Positions 9,428-17,690 of a stretch of 34,124 bases of DNA are shown here, in pieces. The notes under the pieces were generated by a model that was not told the origin of the DNA, did no database searches, and saw nothing but the letters and a program-made list of their open reading frames with translations. The position numbers and the translations under genes were made by a program. Within the stretch, counting starts at the first letter, position 1, and every line of letters begins with the position of its first letter. Source of the stretch: Clostridiales bacterium (lineage in GTDB: Bacteria > Bacillota > Clostridia > Oscillospirales > Oscillospiraceae); contig JAJQBL010000109.1 of the NCBI GenBank assembly GCA_021203325.1, positions 6,161 through 40,284 on the forward strand. Direction: 5' to 3'.

Positions 9428-11065
9428 TCAGCCCTCCGCCTCCTGATAGTCGAAGCAGTCGAAGTCGGCGGTTTTCTGGTGGAGCAGCCGGTCGGAGGCG
9501 GTGATCCCCACAAAGGTGCCGGTGAACTCCCCATACCGGCTGTACTCGTCGGAGAGTTTGCTGGTGTCGAACACCGGGCCGATGGGCCGGTACTCCGCCC
9601 CGTCCGCGCTCCACAGGAAGCGGCTCTCCCGGCCATCGACCACCAGCCGGAGGTACACCGTCCCCTCCGGGGCCGGGGTGCGGCTGCCCGGGCAGTCGGT
9701 CTTTTGGCCGTTCTCCACTGCCACCACGGAGAGGGCGCCGCCCCCCAGGGTCTGGGAGTAGTACTTCCGCAGGCAGAGGAAATTCATGTTGTCATAGTAC
9801 AGCATCAGCCCCGCGCTGTGCTGGTAGACCTCCGGCGTGAACTCCATCCGGGTGGTGACGGTGACGTGAAGGCCCGCCAGCTTCCGGGCCAGCAGGCTCA
9901 CCCGGTTCAGACTGCACGCCGACTCCTGCCCCCGCATCCGCAGCCAGCCGGGGCGGCTCTCCAAATCCGTAAAGCTCCGGGGGTCGAGCCGGGGGGCGTA
10001 GTACTGGATGCCCAGCCGGGGGCTGTCGAAGCCGTCAAAGCCGGGCAGGGACCGCTCCGGCGCGTCGGGGAGCAGGCTGCCGGGGCAAAACTCCCGGGCC
10101 AGATTGCCGCCCCCTTCCAGCCGGAGCCAGCCGTCCTCTGTCCAGACCATTTTCTGCATGGCGGTCTCCCGGCCCAGGGTGCAGCGCAGCTCCGGCAGGA
10201 AGGGCCGGGCGCAGAGGTGGACCAAATAGGTCTCCCCCAGACCGGTCTCCACATAGCTGCCGTGGCCGCACTTCTGGAGGTAGGAGGCGGGGTTGTAGTA
10301 GTTGGGTTTCAGGTGGTCGGGGTTGGCCAGCTCATCCGGGTCGCCGGGGGCGGCGGTGAGGATGGGATTTTCCGGGTCGCCCTCATAGGGGCCCCAGACG
10401 GACTTCGACCGGGCCATGGTGACGCAGTGGTTGTATCCTGTGCCCCCCTCGGCGCACATCAGATAGTAGTAGTCCCCCCGGCGGGTCAGATGAGGGGCCT
10501 CCAGACAGCCCCGGCGGGTGCCGCCCATCCAGATGCGTTTGGGATAGCCCACGATGGCCTGCTTTTTGGGGTCATACTCCACCAGGCAGATGCCGCCGGG
10601 CTTCTGGTAGCCCGTCCTGGTCTCCCACTCCAGGGAGACCAGCCACTTCCGCCCGTCCTCGTCGTGGAACAGGGAGGCGTCAAACCCGGCGGAGTGGAGG
10701 TACACCGGCTCCGACCAGGGACCCTTCGGGTCCGGGGCGGTGATGACGAAGTTGTCAATGTCAAAGCACCGGGCGTTCATGGAGTGCATCACCCCGTACA
10801 CCAGATAGAACAGCCCCTCCTCCCGGCAGTAGGTCAGGCAGGGGGCCCAGATGCCCTTGGCGGAGGGCAGGCGGGACAGGTCCGCCACGGCGGGGTCGGT
10901 GATGGCGTGGCTGTACAGCCCCCAGTGCTTCATGTCTCTGGAGTGGTAGATGGGCACGGCGGGGAACCACTCAAAGGAGGAGCAGGCGATGTAGTAGTCC
11001 TCTCCCCGGCGGCAGATGCAGGGGTCGGGGTGGAACCCTGGCAGGATGGGATTGTGCAGATTCAT
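9428..11065 (-). CDS. GH43 family beta-xylosidase / alpha-L-arabinofuranosidase
   Basis: A 545-residue intracellular GH43 enzyme of the XynB type. The N-terminal five-bladed propeller starts NPILPGFHPDP; catalytic residues by family pattern are Asp14 (base), Asp129 (FDASLF, pKa modulator) and Glu189 (CLEAPH, acid). The last ~200 residues form the beta-sandwich domain common in this subgroup (GLMLYYDNMNFLCLRKYY). No signal peptide. The ribosome site is weak (AGAAAGAGAG). No -10 box is visible between this gene and the upstream HPr-like gene, so the two are probably cotranscribed from 11465-11492. Likely cuts xylo- or arabinoxylo-oligosaccharides; which activity dominates cannot be read. Confidence 0.9.
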   Translation of the reverse strand: MNLHNPILPGFHPDPCICRRGEDYYIACSSFEWFPAVPIYHSRDMKHWGLYSHAITDPAVADLSRLPSAKGIWAPCLTYCREEGLFYLVYGVMHSMNARCFDIDNFVITAPDPKGPWSEPVYLHSAGFDASLFHDEDGRKWLVSLEWETRTGYQKPGGICLVEYDPKKQAIVGYPKRIWMGGTRRGCLEAPHLTRRGDYYYLMCAEGGTGYNHCVTMARSKSVWGPYEGDPENPILTAAPGDPDELANPDHLKPNYYNPASYLQKCGHGSYVETGLGETYLVHLCARPFLPELRCTLGRETAMQKMVWTEDGWLRLEGGGNLAREFCPGSLLPDAPERSLPGFDGFDSPRLGIQYYAPRLDPRSFTDLESRPGWLRMRGQESACSLNRVSLLARKLAGLHVTVTTRMEFTPEVYQHSAGLMLYYDNMNFLCLRKYYSQTLGGGALSVVAVENGQKTDCPGSRTPAPEGTVYLRLVVDGRESRFLWSADGAEYRPIGPVFDTSKLSDEYSRYGEFTGTFVGITASDRLLHQKTADFDCFDYQEAEG

Positions 11066-11107
11066 GGGTTTGGGTCTCTCTTTCTGTCAAATTCAAACTG
11101 CTTTGCA

Positions 11108-11126
11108 GGGCGGCTCCCGGCCGCCC
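11108..11126 (-). other. Hairpin between HPr-like and GH43 genes
   Basis: GGGCGGC / GCCGCCC with a five-base loop immediately after the HPr-like stop codon. There is no U-tract, so it is more likely an mRNA processing or stability element than a full terminator. Confidence 0.4.
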
Positions 11127-11387
11127 TCACAGGTTCAGCAGGAAGAACGCCTGCATATCGTTCCATGCGGTGTCCTCCTCCGCCCCCTCCACGGTGACGG
11201 TGATTGCGTCCCCGCATTGAATCTCCAGGTTGAGCACCCGCAGCAGCTGGTTGGCCCGCACCGTCTTATCCCCCTTCGTCAGGGTGATGACGGTGTCGGC
11301 ATAGGTTTTTGCCTGCTTTGCCAGCAGCCCGGCGGGGCGGGTGTGGAGGCCGTGCGGGTTTTGGACGATATGGGTGAACTGTTTCAT
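11127..11387 (-). CDS. HPr-family phosphocarrier protein lacking the regulatory serine
   Basis: An 86-residue HPr homolog of normal length. The phosphorylatable histidine is His15 in PHGLHTRPAG, so it should accept phosphate from PEP via enzyme I. The region that normally carries the HPr kinase target (KS-I-M-G-V-M-S-L, Ser46) reads KTVRANQLLRVLNLE, with Gln47 at the serine position, so this protein should not take part in Ser-P/CcpA catabolite repression. The start MKQF at 11387 matches family length, though its ribosome site is weak; a TTG 11 codons upstream is the alternative. It appears to be the first gene of an operon with GH43, unlike a housekeeping ptsH. Confidence 0.85.
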   Translation of the reverse strand: MKQFTHIVQNPHGLHTRPAGLLAKQAKTYADTVITLTKGDKTVRANQLLRVLNLEIQCGDAITVTVEGAEEDTAWNDMQAFFLLNL

Positions 11388-11464
11388 ACAAGCACCGTTC
11401 CGGCCGCTTGTGTCCGGCAACGGGGAACCGAAAGCGGCTGCCTTTCTGATTGTGAACTGTTCCC

Positions 11465-11492
11465 ATTATAGCATAACGGCGTCAAAATGCAA
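11465..11492 (-). promoter_or_regulatory. Promoter of the HPr-GH43 operon
   Basis: Minus strand TTGCAT (11487-11492), 16 bases, TATAAT (11465-11470), about 77 bases before the HPr ATG. The lipoprotein terminator hairpin lies just upstream. Confidence 0.65.
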
Positions 11493-11501
11493 GGGAAGGA
11501 G

Positions 11502-11534
11502 CAGCCGGCCCGCAAACAGATTGCGGGCCGGCTG
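11502..11534 (-). terminator. Hairpin terminator after the tannase-like lipoprotein
   Basis: Perfect 14-base stem CAGCCGGCCCGCAA / TTGCGGGCCGGCTG with an ACAGA loop, placed between the lipoprotein stop and the HPr promoter. The following minus-strand sequence is only modestly U-rich, but the stem is very strong. Confidence 0.65.
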
Positions 11535-11567
11535 TGGAACCGGTGCTGTAAAATTGTGTGGGACGCC

Positions 11568-14039
11568 TTATCCGGCGTTGAACAGCGGGGAGAGGACATC
11601 CGCATATTCCTGGAAAATCTCCAGCAGGAAGGTGTCCCAGTGGCGGGCGTCCTGGGTGCTGCTGCCGAACACATAGTCCTCCTGGCCGTAGTCAATGACG
11701 TCGAAGCCGGGCATGGCCTTGCTGGCCCCCGCCGTCCGGTAGGAGACGGCGTCCGCCAGGGAGAAGGAGACGCTGGTGATGTCGGAGTAGTCCACCCAGC
11801 CGCTCAGGTCGGTGCCGGTGGCCTCGGTGGAGGTACCATTGGCGGTCTGGGCCTCCGCTTCGGCGGCCTCGACCTCTACGCCGCCTGCGTATTCGGCGTA
11901 CATCTGGTCAACGTACAGGGAGAAGGAGCTGCTCAGAATCTCGGAGGGCACATGGCCGCCGTCCCACTGCCACTCGATCTCGCAGTCGGTGCCGCTGTTC
12001 AGCCAGGCGATTTGCAGGTTCAGGGAGGAGAACATGGACATATCGCCCTCGGAGGCGCCCATGAGGATACGGGTCCAGGCGGGGCCTTCCGTGTCCTCGT
12101 CCCCGATGTAGTTCAGGGGATTGTAGAGGGAGACGATGTTGTTGCCGTACTCATCGCCCTCCAGAATCTCCGCGATGTCGGCGGCGTAGGCCTCCACCAT
12201 CTCCTCATAGCTGGAGTAGTTGGCGGAGTCGGTGCTGCTGCCTGCGGCCTGGGTGGTGCCCGCGTCGGGGGTGCCCACGTCCATGGTGTCGCCGCTGGTG
12301 TCCACATTCTCGTTGGTGATGGAGGAGGAGCTGTCAGCGTCGCCGTCCGGCAGGCTGTCGGCGTCAATATCATCAGGGAGTTCCCCGTCCGTCAGACTTT
12401 CGGTGTCCGTGTCGCCGCCGGGGAAGCCGCCCATGCCGCCTCTGCCGGAGGTACCGCCGTCCGGCAGGCTGTCGGTGTCAACGCCGTCGGGGAGCTCGCC
12501 GTCTGCCAGTCCGCTGGCGTCCGCGCCGTCCGGCAGGCTGTCGGTGTCAAAATCGCCGGGGAGCTCGCCGTCGGAGAGGCCGCCCATGTCGCCCGTTTCC
12601 CCGTCGGCAAAGTCCGCCGCGCCGTTCATGCCGCTGGGCAGGTTGCCGCTCATGCCGCCGGAGCTGGAGGCGGTGTAGCGGCCCTCCAGGAAGGCCTCCG
12701 CCTTGTCCTCGGTGGTCATGGCGGCCACTTCCTCATCGGACAGGGCGTTGCCGTCCTCATCAAACCAGGTCCAGCCGCTGGCGTAGTCCAGATTGTCCAG
12801 ATACCACTGGAGGTTGGAGACGAACTCCGCCAGATAGAGGTCCAGATAGGTGCCGCCGTAGCCGTTGGTGTCGGCATAGAGGTCCTCGTCATACTCGATG
12901 GTCAGGGCGATGGTGCTGTTCAGCGCCCCGTCCCCGTCCAGGTCGAAGCCCACGTCGGCCTCCTCCACGGTCAGGTTCTGCTCATTGATATACTCCATAT
13001 AGGACTCGGAGAGGTACTCCGCCAGCTGCGCCTGGAAGTCGGAGCCGAAGGTATAATCGGTGTCCAGATAGTACTCAAAGGCCAGGGCCATGTCCGCCTC
13101 GTACAGGGAGGTGATGGCGCTGTAGGCGATGCAGCCCCAGGCCCCGTCGGACAGCTCCACCTCCTCGCCGTCAATGGTGACGGTGGTGGAATAGCTGCCG
13201 TCCTCGTTCAGGTAGCAGCCCACGGCCCCCACTTCCTCCTGATAGGGATAGAAGTCGGAGTTGTTGGAGGTGGCGGCGAACATGGTGGCGTGGGCGCCGC
13301 CGCCGCTGCCGCCGGTGGAGACGAAGTAATCAACGCTGCCGGGGAGGTTGCCCAGCAGGATGTTATACTTCACGAACCGGGCGGCGGCCTTCTGGTCGGA
13401 CAGGCAGGAGGGGGCGTCGCCGGTGTAGTAGGTGTTGCCGTCCTCGTCGGTGGCGGTGTCCTGCTTGCCCCGGTTGCCGCAGGCGACGTTGATGTAGCCC
13501 TCAGAGGCGTAAGTGGTGGCGGCCAGGGTGTTGGTGGAGGAGCTGTAGCCCGCCGCGCCGGTGTTCAGAATCACCGGGGCGGTGGCGGCGGTGTACACCT
13601 GGCCGTTGGTGCTGGTGATCTCGGCGTCATAGTCGATGACCAGGCTGCCGTTGACGGCGGCGGTGTAGCTGTCCGCCGTCACGTCGGCGGTGCCGTCCCC
13701 GTCGGTGTCAATGCCGGTGACGTAGCCGCCGGGGACGCAGACGGAGACGCCCTCCTCGTCCTCAATCTCCGGATAGGCCACGGCGGAGACGATGGACATG
13801 ACCCAGGCGTCCGCGCCGGAGTCATAGCTCCAGGTATAGTCGGTGTTGTTGGCCAGGTTCAGGGTGGATTCGATGTACTCCTTGTCGGAGGATACCGCCT
13901 GGGTTTCCGAGGCGGCGGCAGAGCTGTCCTCTGACGAGGACGCGGATTCCGTCGTTTCCGAACCGGAGGATGTGCTGCCGCAGGCGGCCAGGCTCAGCAC
14001 CATGGCCAGCGCACAGAGCAGTGCGGTGAATTTCTTCAT
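11568..14039 (-). CDS. Subtype-B-tannase-like serine hydrolase lipoprotein
   Basis: An 823-residue surface lipoprotein. The signal peptide ends in lipobox LSLAAC with Cys20, followed by a Ser/Glu-rich linker (21-55). The hydrolase core shows nucleophile Ser245 in STGGSGGGAHA, candidate acid Asp667 (GASEGDMSMF) and candidate His696 (WDGGHVPSE). The tail ARHWDTFLLEIFQEYADVL matches my memory of the subtype B tannase/alpha-beta hydrolase group. Two Ca-type DxDxDG loops are at 111-116 and 367-372. An acidic low-complexity insert at 456-610 carries three copies of a 17-residue repeat. AAGGAGG precedes the ATG. Tannase or another aryl/feruloyl esterase activity is inferred from family resemblance; the insert makes it longer than usual members. 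Confidence 0.65.
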   Translation of the reverse strand: MKKFTALLCALAMVLSLAACGSTSSGSETTESASSSEDSSAAASETQAVSSDKEYIESTLNLANNTDYTWSYDSGADAWVMSIVSAVAYPEIEDEEGVSVCVPGGYVTGIDTDGDGTADVTADSYTAAVNGSLVIDYDAEITSTNGQVYTAATAPVILNTGAAGYSSSTNTLAATTYASEGYINVACGNRGKQDTATDEDGNTYYTGDAPSCLSDQKAAARFVKYNILLGNLPGSVDYFVSTGGSGGGAHATMFAATSNNSDFYPYQEEVGAVGCYLNEDGSYSTTVTIDGEEVELSDGAWGCIAYSAITSLYEADMALAFEYYLDTDYTFGSDFQAQLAEYLSESYMEYINEQNLTVEEADVGFDLDGDGALNSTIALTIEYDEDLYADTNGYGGTYLDLYLAEFVSNLQWYLDNLDYASGWTWFDEDGNALSDEEVAAMTTEDKAEAFLEGRYTASSSGGMSGNLPSGMNGAADFADGETGDMGGLSDGELPGDFDTDSLPDGADASGLADGELPDGVDTDSLPDGGTSGRGGMGGFPGGDTDTESLTDGELPDDIDADSLPDGDADSSSSITNENVDTSGDTMDVGTPDAGTTQAAGSSTDSANYSSYEEMVEAYAADIAEILEGDEYGNNIVSLYNPLNYIGDEDTEGPAWTRILMGASEGDMSMFSSLNLQIAWLNSGTDCEIEWQWDGGHVPSEILSSSFSLYVDQMYAEYAGGVEVEAAEAEAQTANGTSTEATGTDLSGWVDYSDITSVSFSLADAVSYRTAGASKAMPGFDVIDYGQEDYVFGSSTQDARHWDTFLLEIFQEYADVLSPLFNAG
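12342..12575 (-). repeat. Three copies of a 17-codon acidic repeat inside the lipoprotein
   Basis: The protein repeat is (x)DGELPxxxDxDSLPDG at residues 489-505, 512-528 and 550-566. The coding DNA is also repetitive, so copy number could change by slippage. It lies in a Gly/Asp/Ser-rich insert between the two halves of the hydrolase domain. Confidence 0.75.
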
Positions 14040-14073
14040 GGGATAGACCTCCTTACATTGTTTCGGTTATCCT

Positions 14074-14137
14074 ATCATAAAAACCTTGAAAAAAGATTGA
14101 AGCCTTCCATCTTTTTTCAAGGTTTCTGTGGTATAGT
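14074..14137. promoter_or_regulatory. 45-base near-perfect palindrome between outward -10 boxes
   Basis: Bases 14081-14125 form arms of 17 perfectly paired bases (left arm AAACCTTGAAAAAAGAT); the 11-base centre continues with GAAG/CTTC, giving 21 of 22 pairs. It is flanked by outward-facing -10 boxes: TATGAT on the minus strand (14074-14079, with TTCAAT 16 bases behind it inside the palindrome) for the lipoprotein, and TATAGT on the plus strand (14132-14137). No gene ends into it, so it is unlikely to be a terminator. It is a candidate operator, or the promoter-proximal part of a structured RNA. Confidence 0.6.
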
Positions 14138-14457
14138 AGGAATCAGAACATGGCGTGCCTGCCACATGAACACAGTGGACTATCACGCTTTTTCATTAGG
14201 GGCTGCTGCTTTGCGGTTCAGGCAGATGTTATCTATCATTAGGATTACAAAATTGACGCCACGTTACGCCAGCGGCGGAACGGGCGGCAATCGCACCCAG
14301 CCGCCATCGGCGGCAGCTTTGGTGCGTAACAAATTACTTCGTCTGTTGCCTGACAGACCACCTGATTGCGAGACAAGGCGGAGCCGCCAGCGGGATAGGA
14401 GAGGGGTTCTTAGGGGGGAGCGAGGCCCCGAGCTTCCCCCTGAGCCGCCTTCTTTTG
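14138..14457. other. Non-coding stretch before the composite repeat
   Basis: No credible gene. It contains one marked hairpin near 14295-14330 (arms CGCACC / GGTGCG around GCCGCC / GGCGGC). Open frames here lack ribosome sites and have repeat-like composition. Confidence 0.5.
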
Positions 14458-14634
14458 CTACTTTTCTTGGCGGAGCAAGAAAAGTAGGCCCCGCTTCCTG
14501 GCAGGGAAGGCCGGACAAAGTCTCTATAGCGAACGTTCTCTAGGGAGACACTGCCGGAGGGCAAAAACCTGTTTCCTTTCAAACGCCTTTTCTAAAGAGG
14601 GAAGGTTAGCCGGGCGCACACTGTGCGCCCCTAC
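14458..14634 (+). repeat. Composite intergenic repeat, copy A
   Basis: It begins with a perfect 12-base hairpin (CTACTTTTCTTG / CAAGAAAAGTAG, 14458-14487) and ends with the palindromic unit GGGCGCACACTGTGCGCCC (14612-14630) plus CTAC. An inverted relative lies at 34014-34124; copy A carries roughly 65 more bases in the middle. No coding potential. Confidence 0.75.
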
Positions 14635-14718
14635 GGAGCAGTGGGAAACGTGGATTCTTTGACATATTTGACCTGAAACCCGATTTTCATACATACCCAC
14701 AGAGAGGAGATGACAGCG

Positions 14719-15402
14719 ATGAAGCTGTTGCTGGTGGAGGACGAGCCCCGGATGGCGGACGCCCTGAAAGAGCTGCTGCGGCAGGAGGGCTATGATGTGG
14801 ACTGCTTCTTCCGCGGCGACGACGGCCTTGCGGCCCTTTGCAGCGGGCAGTACGACGGCGTGATTCTGGACGTGATGCTGCCCGGCCTGTCCGGGACAGA
14901 GGTGGCGGCCCGGAGCAGAAGGGCCGGCGTCCGCACCCCCATCCTGATGCTCACCGCCAGAGGGGAGCTGGACGACAAGGTGCTTGGCCTGGACGCGGGG
15001 GCCGACGACTATGTGACGAAGCCCTTTCAGCCCCGGGAGCTGCTGGCCCGGGTGCGGGCCCTGTGCCGCCGGGGGATGCCGCTGGTGGACGACCGGCTGT
15101 GCGTGGGCGATCTGGCGCTGGATGTCAAGGCCCTGACGCTGCACTGCACCGCCACCGGCCAAAGCGTCCACCTCAGCGAGAAGGAGTGCCGGGTGCTGGA
15201 ATATCTGATTGCGAATCAGCGGCAGATTTTGTCCCGGGAGCAGCTGGCCATGAAGATCTGGGGCTATGAGGACGAGGCGGAGTACAATAAGGTGGAGGTC
15301 TACATCTCCTTTGCCCGGAAGAAGCTGGCCTTTGTGGGCTCCCGGGTGGAGATCAAGGCGGTGCGTGGGGCCGGATACGAATTGAGGTGGGACTGTGGAT
15401 AA
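14719..15402 (+). CDS. OmpR/PhoB-family response regulator
   Basis: A 227-residue two-component regulator. The receiver domain has the acidic pocket Glu7/Asp8, phospho-acceptor Asp51 (VILDVMLPG), Thr79 and Lys101 (VTKPF). The C-terminal winged helix (about 128-225) includes LSEKECRVLEYLIANQRQIL and ends GAGYELRW, as in the OmpR/PhoB DNA-binding domain. The ATG at 14719 was chosen over one nine bases upstream because GAGGAG lies 9 bases before it. Two TTTGAC copies with 9-base period occur about 50 bases upstream. The kinase gene overlaps its stop by 8 bases. Its target is unknown; the divergent tannase-like gene is a candidate. Confidence 0.93.
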   Translation: MKLLLVEDEPRMADALKELLRQEGYDVDCFFRGDDGLAALCSGQYDGVILDVMLPGLSGTEVAARSRRAGVRTPILMLTARGELDDKVLGLDAGADDYVTKPFQPRELLARVRALCRRGMPLVDDRLCVGDLALDVKALTLHCTATGQSVHLSEKECRVLEYLIANQRQILSREQLAMKIWGYEDEAEYNKVEVYISFARKKLAFVGSRVEIKAVRGAGYELRWDCG

Positions 15403-16709
15403 AAAGCGGCAGGGCAGCGTCTTTCAGCGCTCCCGGCGGCAGATCGTGACGGTGATCATGGCGGTGTTTCTGCTGCTGTTTGCCATCACCCTGGCCGCCA
15501 TCTACGTCATCAGCTATCAGGAGCTGTATCAGGAGAATCAGGATATGCTGGAGATGTATGTGGAGCAGTACCACGAGAACGGCAACCCCAGCGAAACGCA
15601 GCGCTCAGAGGAATCCCGTCAGGGGGGCAGCCCCCCGGCGCAGGACGAACCGCCGGACCATGACAGCACCCGGTATCTGCTTTCTTCCTTTTATTCCGTG
15701 GCCTTTGACGGGGCGGGGGAGCCCTACAGCACAGACATGGGCGACGGTACGCTGTATACGGAGGCCCAGCTGTCCGAAGCGGCGGAGTACCTGCTGGGGA
15801 CGGGACGGAGCCAGGGCACCTATGGCAACTTCGTCTACTGCGTGGATACGGAGGAGGACTATACCCTGGTGGTGCTGATGGACAACACCCTGGTCTCCGA
15901 CAGCTTCACCACCCTGTTCCGCAATGCGCTGCTGCTGGGGGCGGTCATGGTGGCGGTGCTTCTGCTGTGCGCCATTGCCCTGGCCCGCTGGATCATCCGT
16001 CCCCTGGAGGAAAGCGACCGCCGCCAGCGGCAGTTCCTCTCCGACGCCGGGCACGAGCTAAAAACGCCGGTGGCAGTGGTGGAGGCCAACGCGGAGCTGC
16101 TGGAGCGGGAGATCGGCGAGAATCAATGGCTGCGAAACATCCGCTCCGAGAGCGGCCGGATGGCCGGGCTGGTCAGCGAGCTGCTGACTCTGGTGCGGAC
16201 GGAGCGGGAAGCCCCCCCAGATGGAGCCGCTGGATTTCAGCCGCCTGGTACTGGGCGGGGTGCTGCCCTTTGAGAGCGTGGCCTTTGAACAGGGCCGGGA
16301 GCTGGAGTACCAAATTAATGAGAACATCACCCTGCAGGGGAACCCCGGCCAGCTGAGCCAGCTGGTCTCCATCCTGATGGACAACGCCCTCTCCCACAGC
16401 GAGGGGGCGGGGGGCATTGCCGTGACGCTGGGTCGGGAGCGGGAGGAGGCCGTTCTGACGGTGTCCAACCCCGGTTTCATCCCGGAGGAGGACAGGACGG
16501 AAATTTTTGTCCGCTTCTTCCGAAGGGACGCCAACCGCAGCGGCACAGACCATTACGGTCTGGGCCTGACCATCGCCCAGACCGTTGTGACCGCCCATCA
16601 GGGGGAGATTCAGGTGGATTGCAGCGGCGGGCGGGTTGTCTTCACCGTCCGCCTTCCCGCCGGGGAGAAAAAGCGCCGCAAAACGGGGAAAAGACCCCGC
16701 CGACGGTGA
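15395..16709 (+). pseudogene. Sensor histidine kinase, frameshifted in a C7 run
   Basis: Partner of the upstream regulator, starting at GTG 15395 and overlapping it by 8 bases. Layout: TM1 (about 14-36), an extracellular region of ~140 residues rich in Asp/Glu, TM2 (about 176-200), the H-box DAGHELKTPV with His220, then an ATPase domain with N-box ILMDNALSHSEG and GLGLTIAQTVV. The frame breaks at seven C (16212-16218), right after the dimerization helices (VRTEREAP); with six C it continues QMEPLDFSRLVLGG to the stop at 16709, giving about 437 residues. As sequenced the product stops at 16273 without ATPase domain. The C7 run could be a sequencing error or a phase-variable switch; every other kinase motif is intact. 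Confidence 0.85.
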
Positions 16710-16764
16710 GCGGAGCCTGACAACGGTTTATCGGCGCAGAAGTGAAAGCTGAAAACAAAAAGCG

Positions 16765-16814
16765 AAAAACCGGGCACCGAGGTTGATACCTGAGCGTATC
16801 AAACCGGTGTCCGG
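16765..16814 (-). terminator. Terminator of tRNA-Pro
   Basis: A long imperfect hairpin (16770-16814; CCGGACACCG... against ...CGGTGCCCGG) followed on the minus strand by TTTTT and more U-rich sequence. It begins three bases after the tRNA CCA end. Confidence 0.85.
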
Positions 16815-16817
16815 TTA

Positions 16818-16894
16818 TGGTCGGAATGCCGGGATTCGAACCCGGGGCCTCTTGGACCCGAACCAAGCGCGATACCAAACTTCGCCACATCCCG
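16818..16894 (-). tRNA. tRNA-Pro (anticodon CGG)
   Basis: A 77-base cloverleaf with encoded CCA. The acceptor stem pairs CGGGATG with CATTCCG (one G-U), the anticodon stem-loop is CTTGG-TTCGGGT-CCAAG giving anticodon CGG, and the T-loop GTTCGAATC is standard. It reads CCG proline codons, common in this GC-rich sequence. It has its own promoter and terminator. Confidence 0.95.
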
Positions 16895-16905
16895 CAACAA
16901 CCGTT

Positions 16906-16934
16906 ATTATAGCGTTTCCCGGCGGGAATGTCAA
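16906..16934 (-). promoter_or_regulatory. Consensus promoter of tRNA-Pro
   Basis: Minus strand TTGACA (16929-16934), 17 bases, TATAAT (16906-16911): a perfect sigma-A consensus 11 bases from the mature tRNA 5' end. Confidence 0.9.
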
Positions 16935-17010
16935 GGGCGAAAAAGGGGCGCGGGGAAAATTCCTGCACCGCATCTGGCTGCGCCTCCCTGGGGACAGAAC
17001 CTGTTTTTTC

Positions 17011-17676
17011 TCAATCCCTGCTGAGGAAGGCAAACGTCCCCTCCGGCGTCAGCGCCGCCTCCTCAAAGGAGCGCAGATAGCCGTGGCAGCTCCGGCGCAT
17101 CTCCTCCTCGCTGGCGGCGAACATGGGGTCGTAGACCCCCACCGTCACCATACCGGCCTCCCGGGCCCCGGCGCAGGACATGGGGGAGTCGTCAAAAAAG
17201 ACGCAGTCCGCCGGGGCCACCCCCAGCCGGGCCGCAACCATGCGGAAGCCCTCCGGGGCGCGCTTCTCCACCCCCAGCTCGGAGGCGTACAGCACCGCCT
17301 CGAAACAGCGGTCGATGCTGTGATGGGCCAGGGCGGCTTCACAGAGGGGGCGGGCGCAGGAGGTGTAAACGGCCATCCGCTCCCCCCGGTGGGCGCAGCG
17401 GGAGAGGAAGGCCCGGACGCCGGGCTTCAGGGGAATCTCCTCCCCGTAGCTCTGCCGCACCATGGCCAGCCACTCCGCGACAATGTCCTCCTCGCTGTCC
17501 TCCAGATGACAGAATTTCTTTGTGAACCTGGCCCCGGCGGGAAGGCTGGCGTGGACCACGCCCTCGTGATACGCCTGTGACCAGGGCAGCCCCCGTTTGG
17601 CCAGAAAGCGGACATCCACCTCCTGCCAGACTTTGTTGGAATCGATCAGCGTTCCGTCCAAGTCAAACAGCAGCAT
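17011..17676 (-). CDS. HAD-superfamily hydrolase
   Basis: A 221-residue HAD subfamily IA phosphatase. Motif I is FDLDGT with nucleophile Asp5 and Asp7, motif II Ser is in YTSCARPL, motif III Lys in GVEKRAPEGF, and motif IV FFDDSP. The helical cap lies between motifs I and II. The ATG at 17676 follows GGGAGGG. It begins 14 bases after the MPG glycosylase gene, so the two form an operon. Closest in style to the phosphoglycolate phosphatase/beta-phosphoglucomutase type; the substrate cannot be assigned. Clearing phosphoglycolate from damaged DNA ends would suit the repair neighbour, but that is only inference. Confidence 0.85.
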   Translation of the reverse strand: MLLFDLDGTLIDSNKVWQEVDVRFLAKRGLPWSQAYHEGVVHASLPAGARFTKKFCHLEDSEEDIVAEWLAMVRQSYGEEIPLKPGVRAFLSRCAHRGERMAVYTSCARPLCEAALAHHSIDRCFEAVLYASELGVEKRAPEGFRMVAARLGVAPADCVFFDDSPMSCAGAREAGMVTVGVYDPMFAASEEEMRRSCHGYLRSFEEAALTPEGTFAFLSRD

Positions 17677-17690
17677 GACGCCCTCCCATC

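Noticed and set aside
14150-14242. 30-codon frame starting ATGGCGTGCCTGCC as a second small peptide
   Set aside because: No Shine-Dalgarno sequence, no hydrophobic helix, and no antisense promoter of the kind seen at 32863-32891.
14058-14543. 161-codon open frame in the gap before the response regulator
   Set aside because: No ribosome site, begins at the palindrome and runs through the composite repeat with low-complexity Arg/Pro-rich sequence.
16221-16709. Stand-alone ATPase-domain protein as a separate gene after the kinase
   Set aside because: Its ATG is an internal Met with no ribosome site; the domain is the natural continuation of the kinase after correcting the C7 run.
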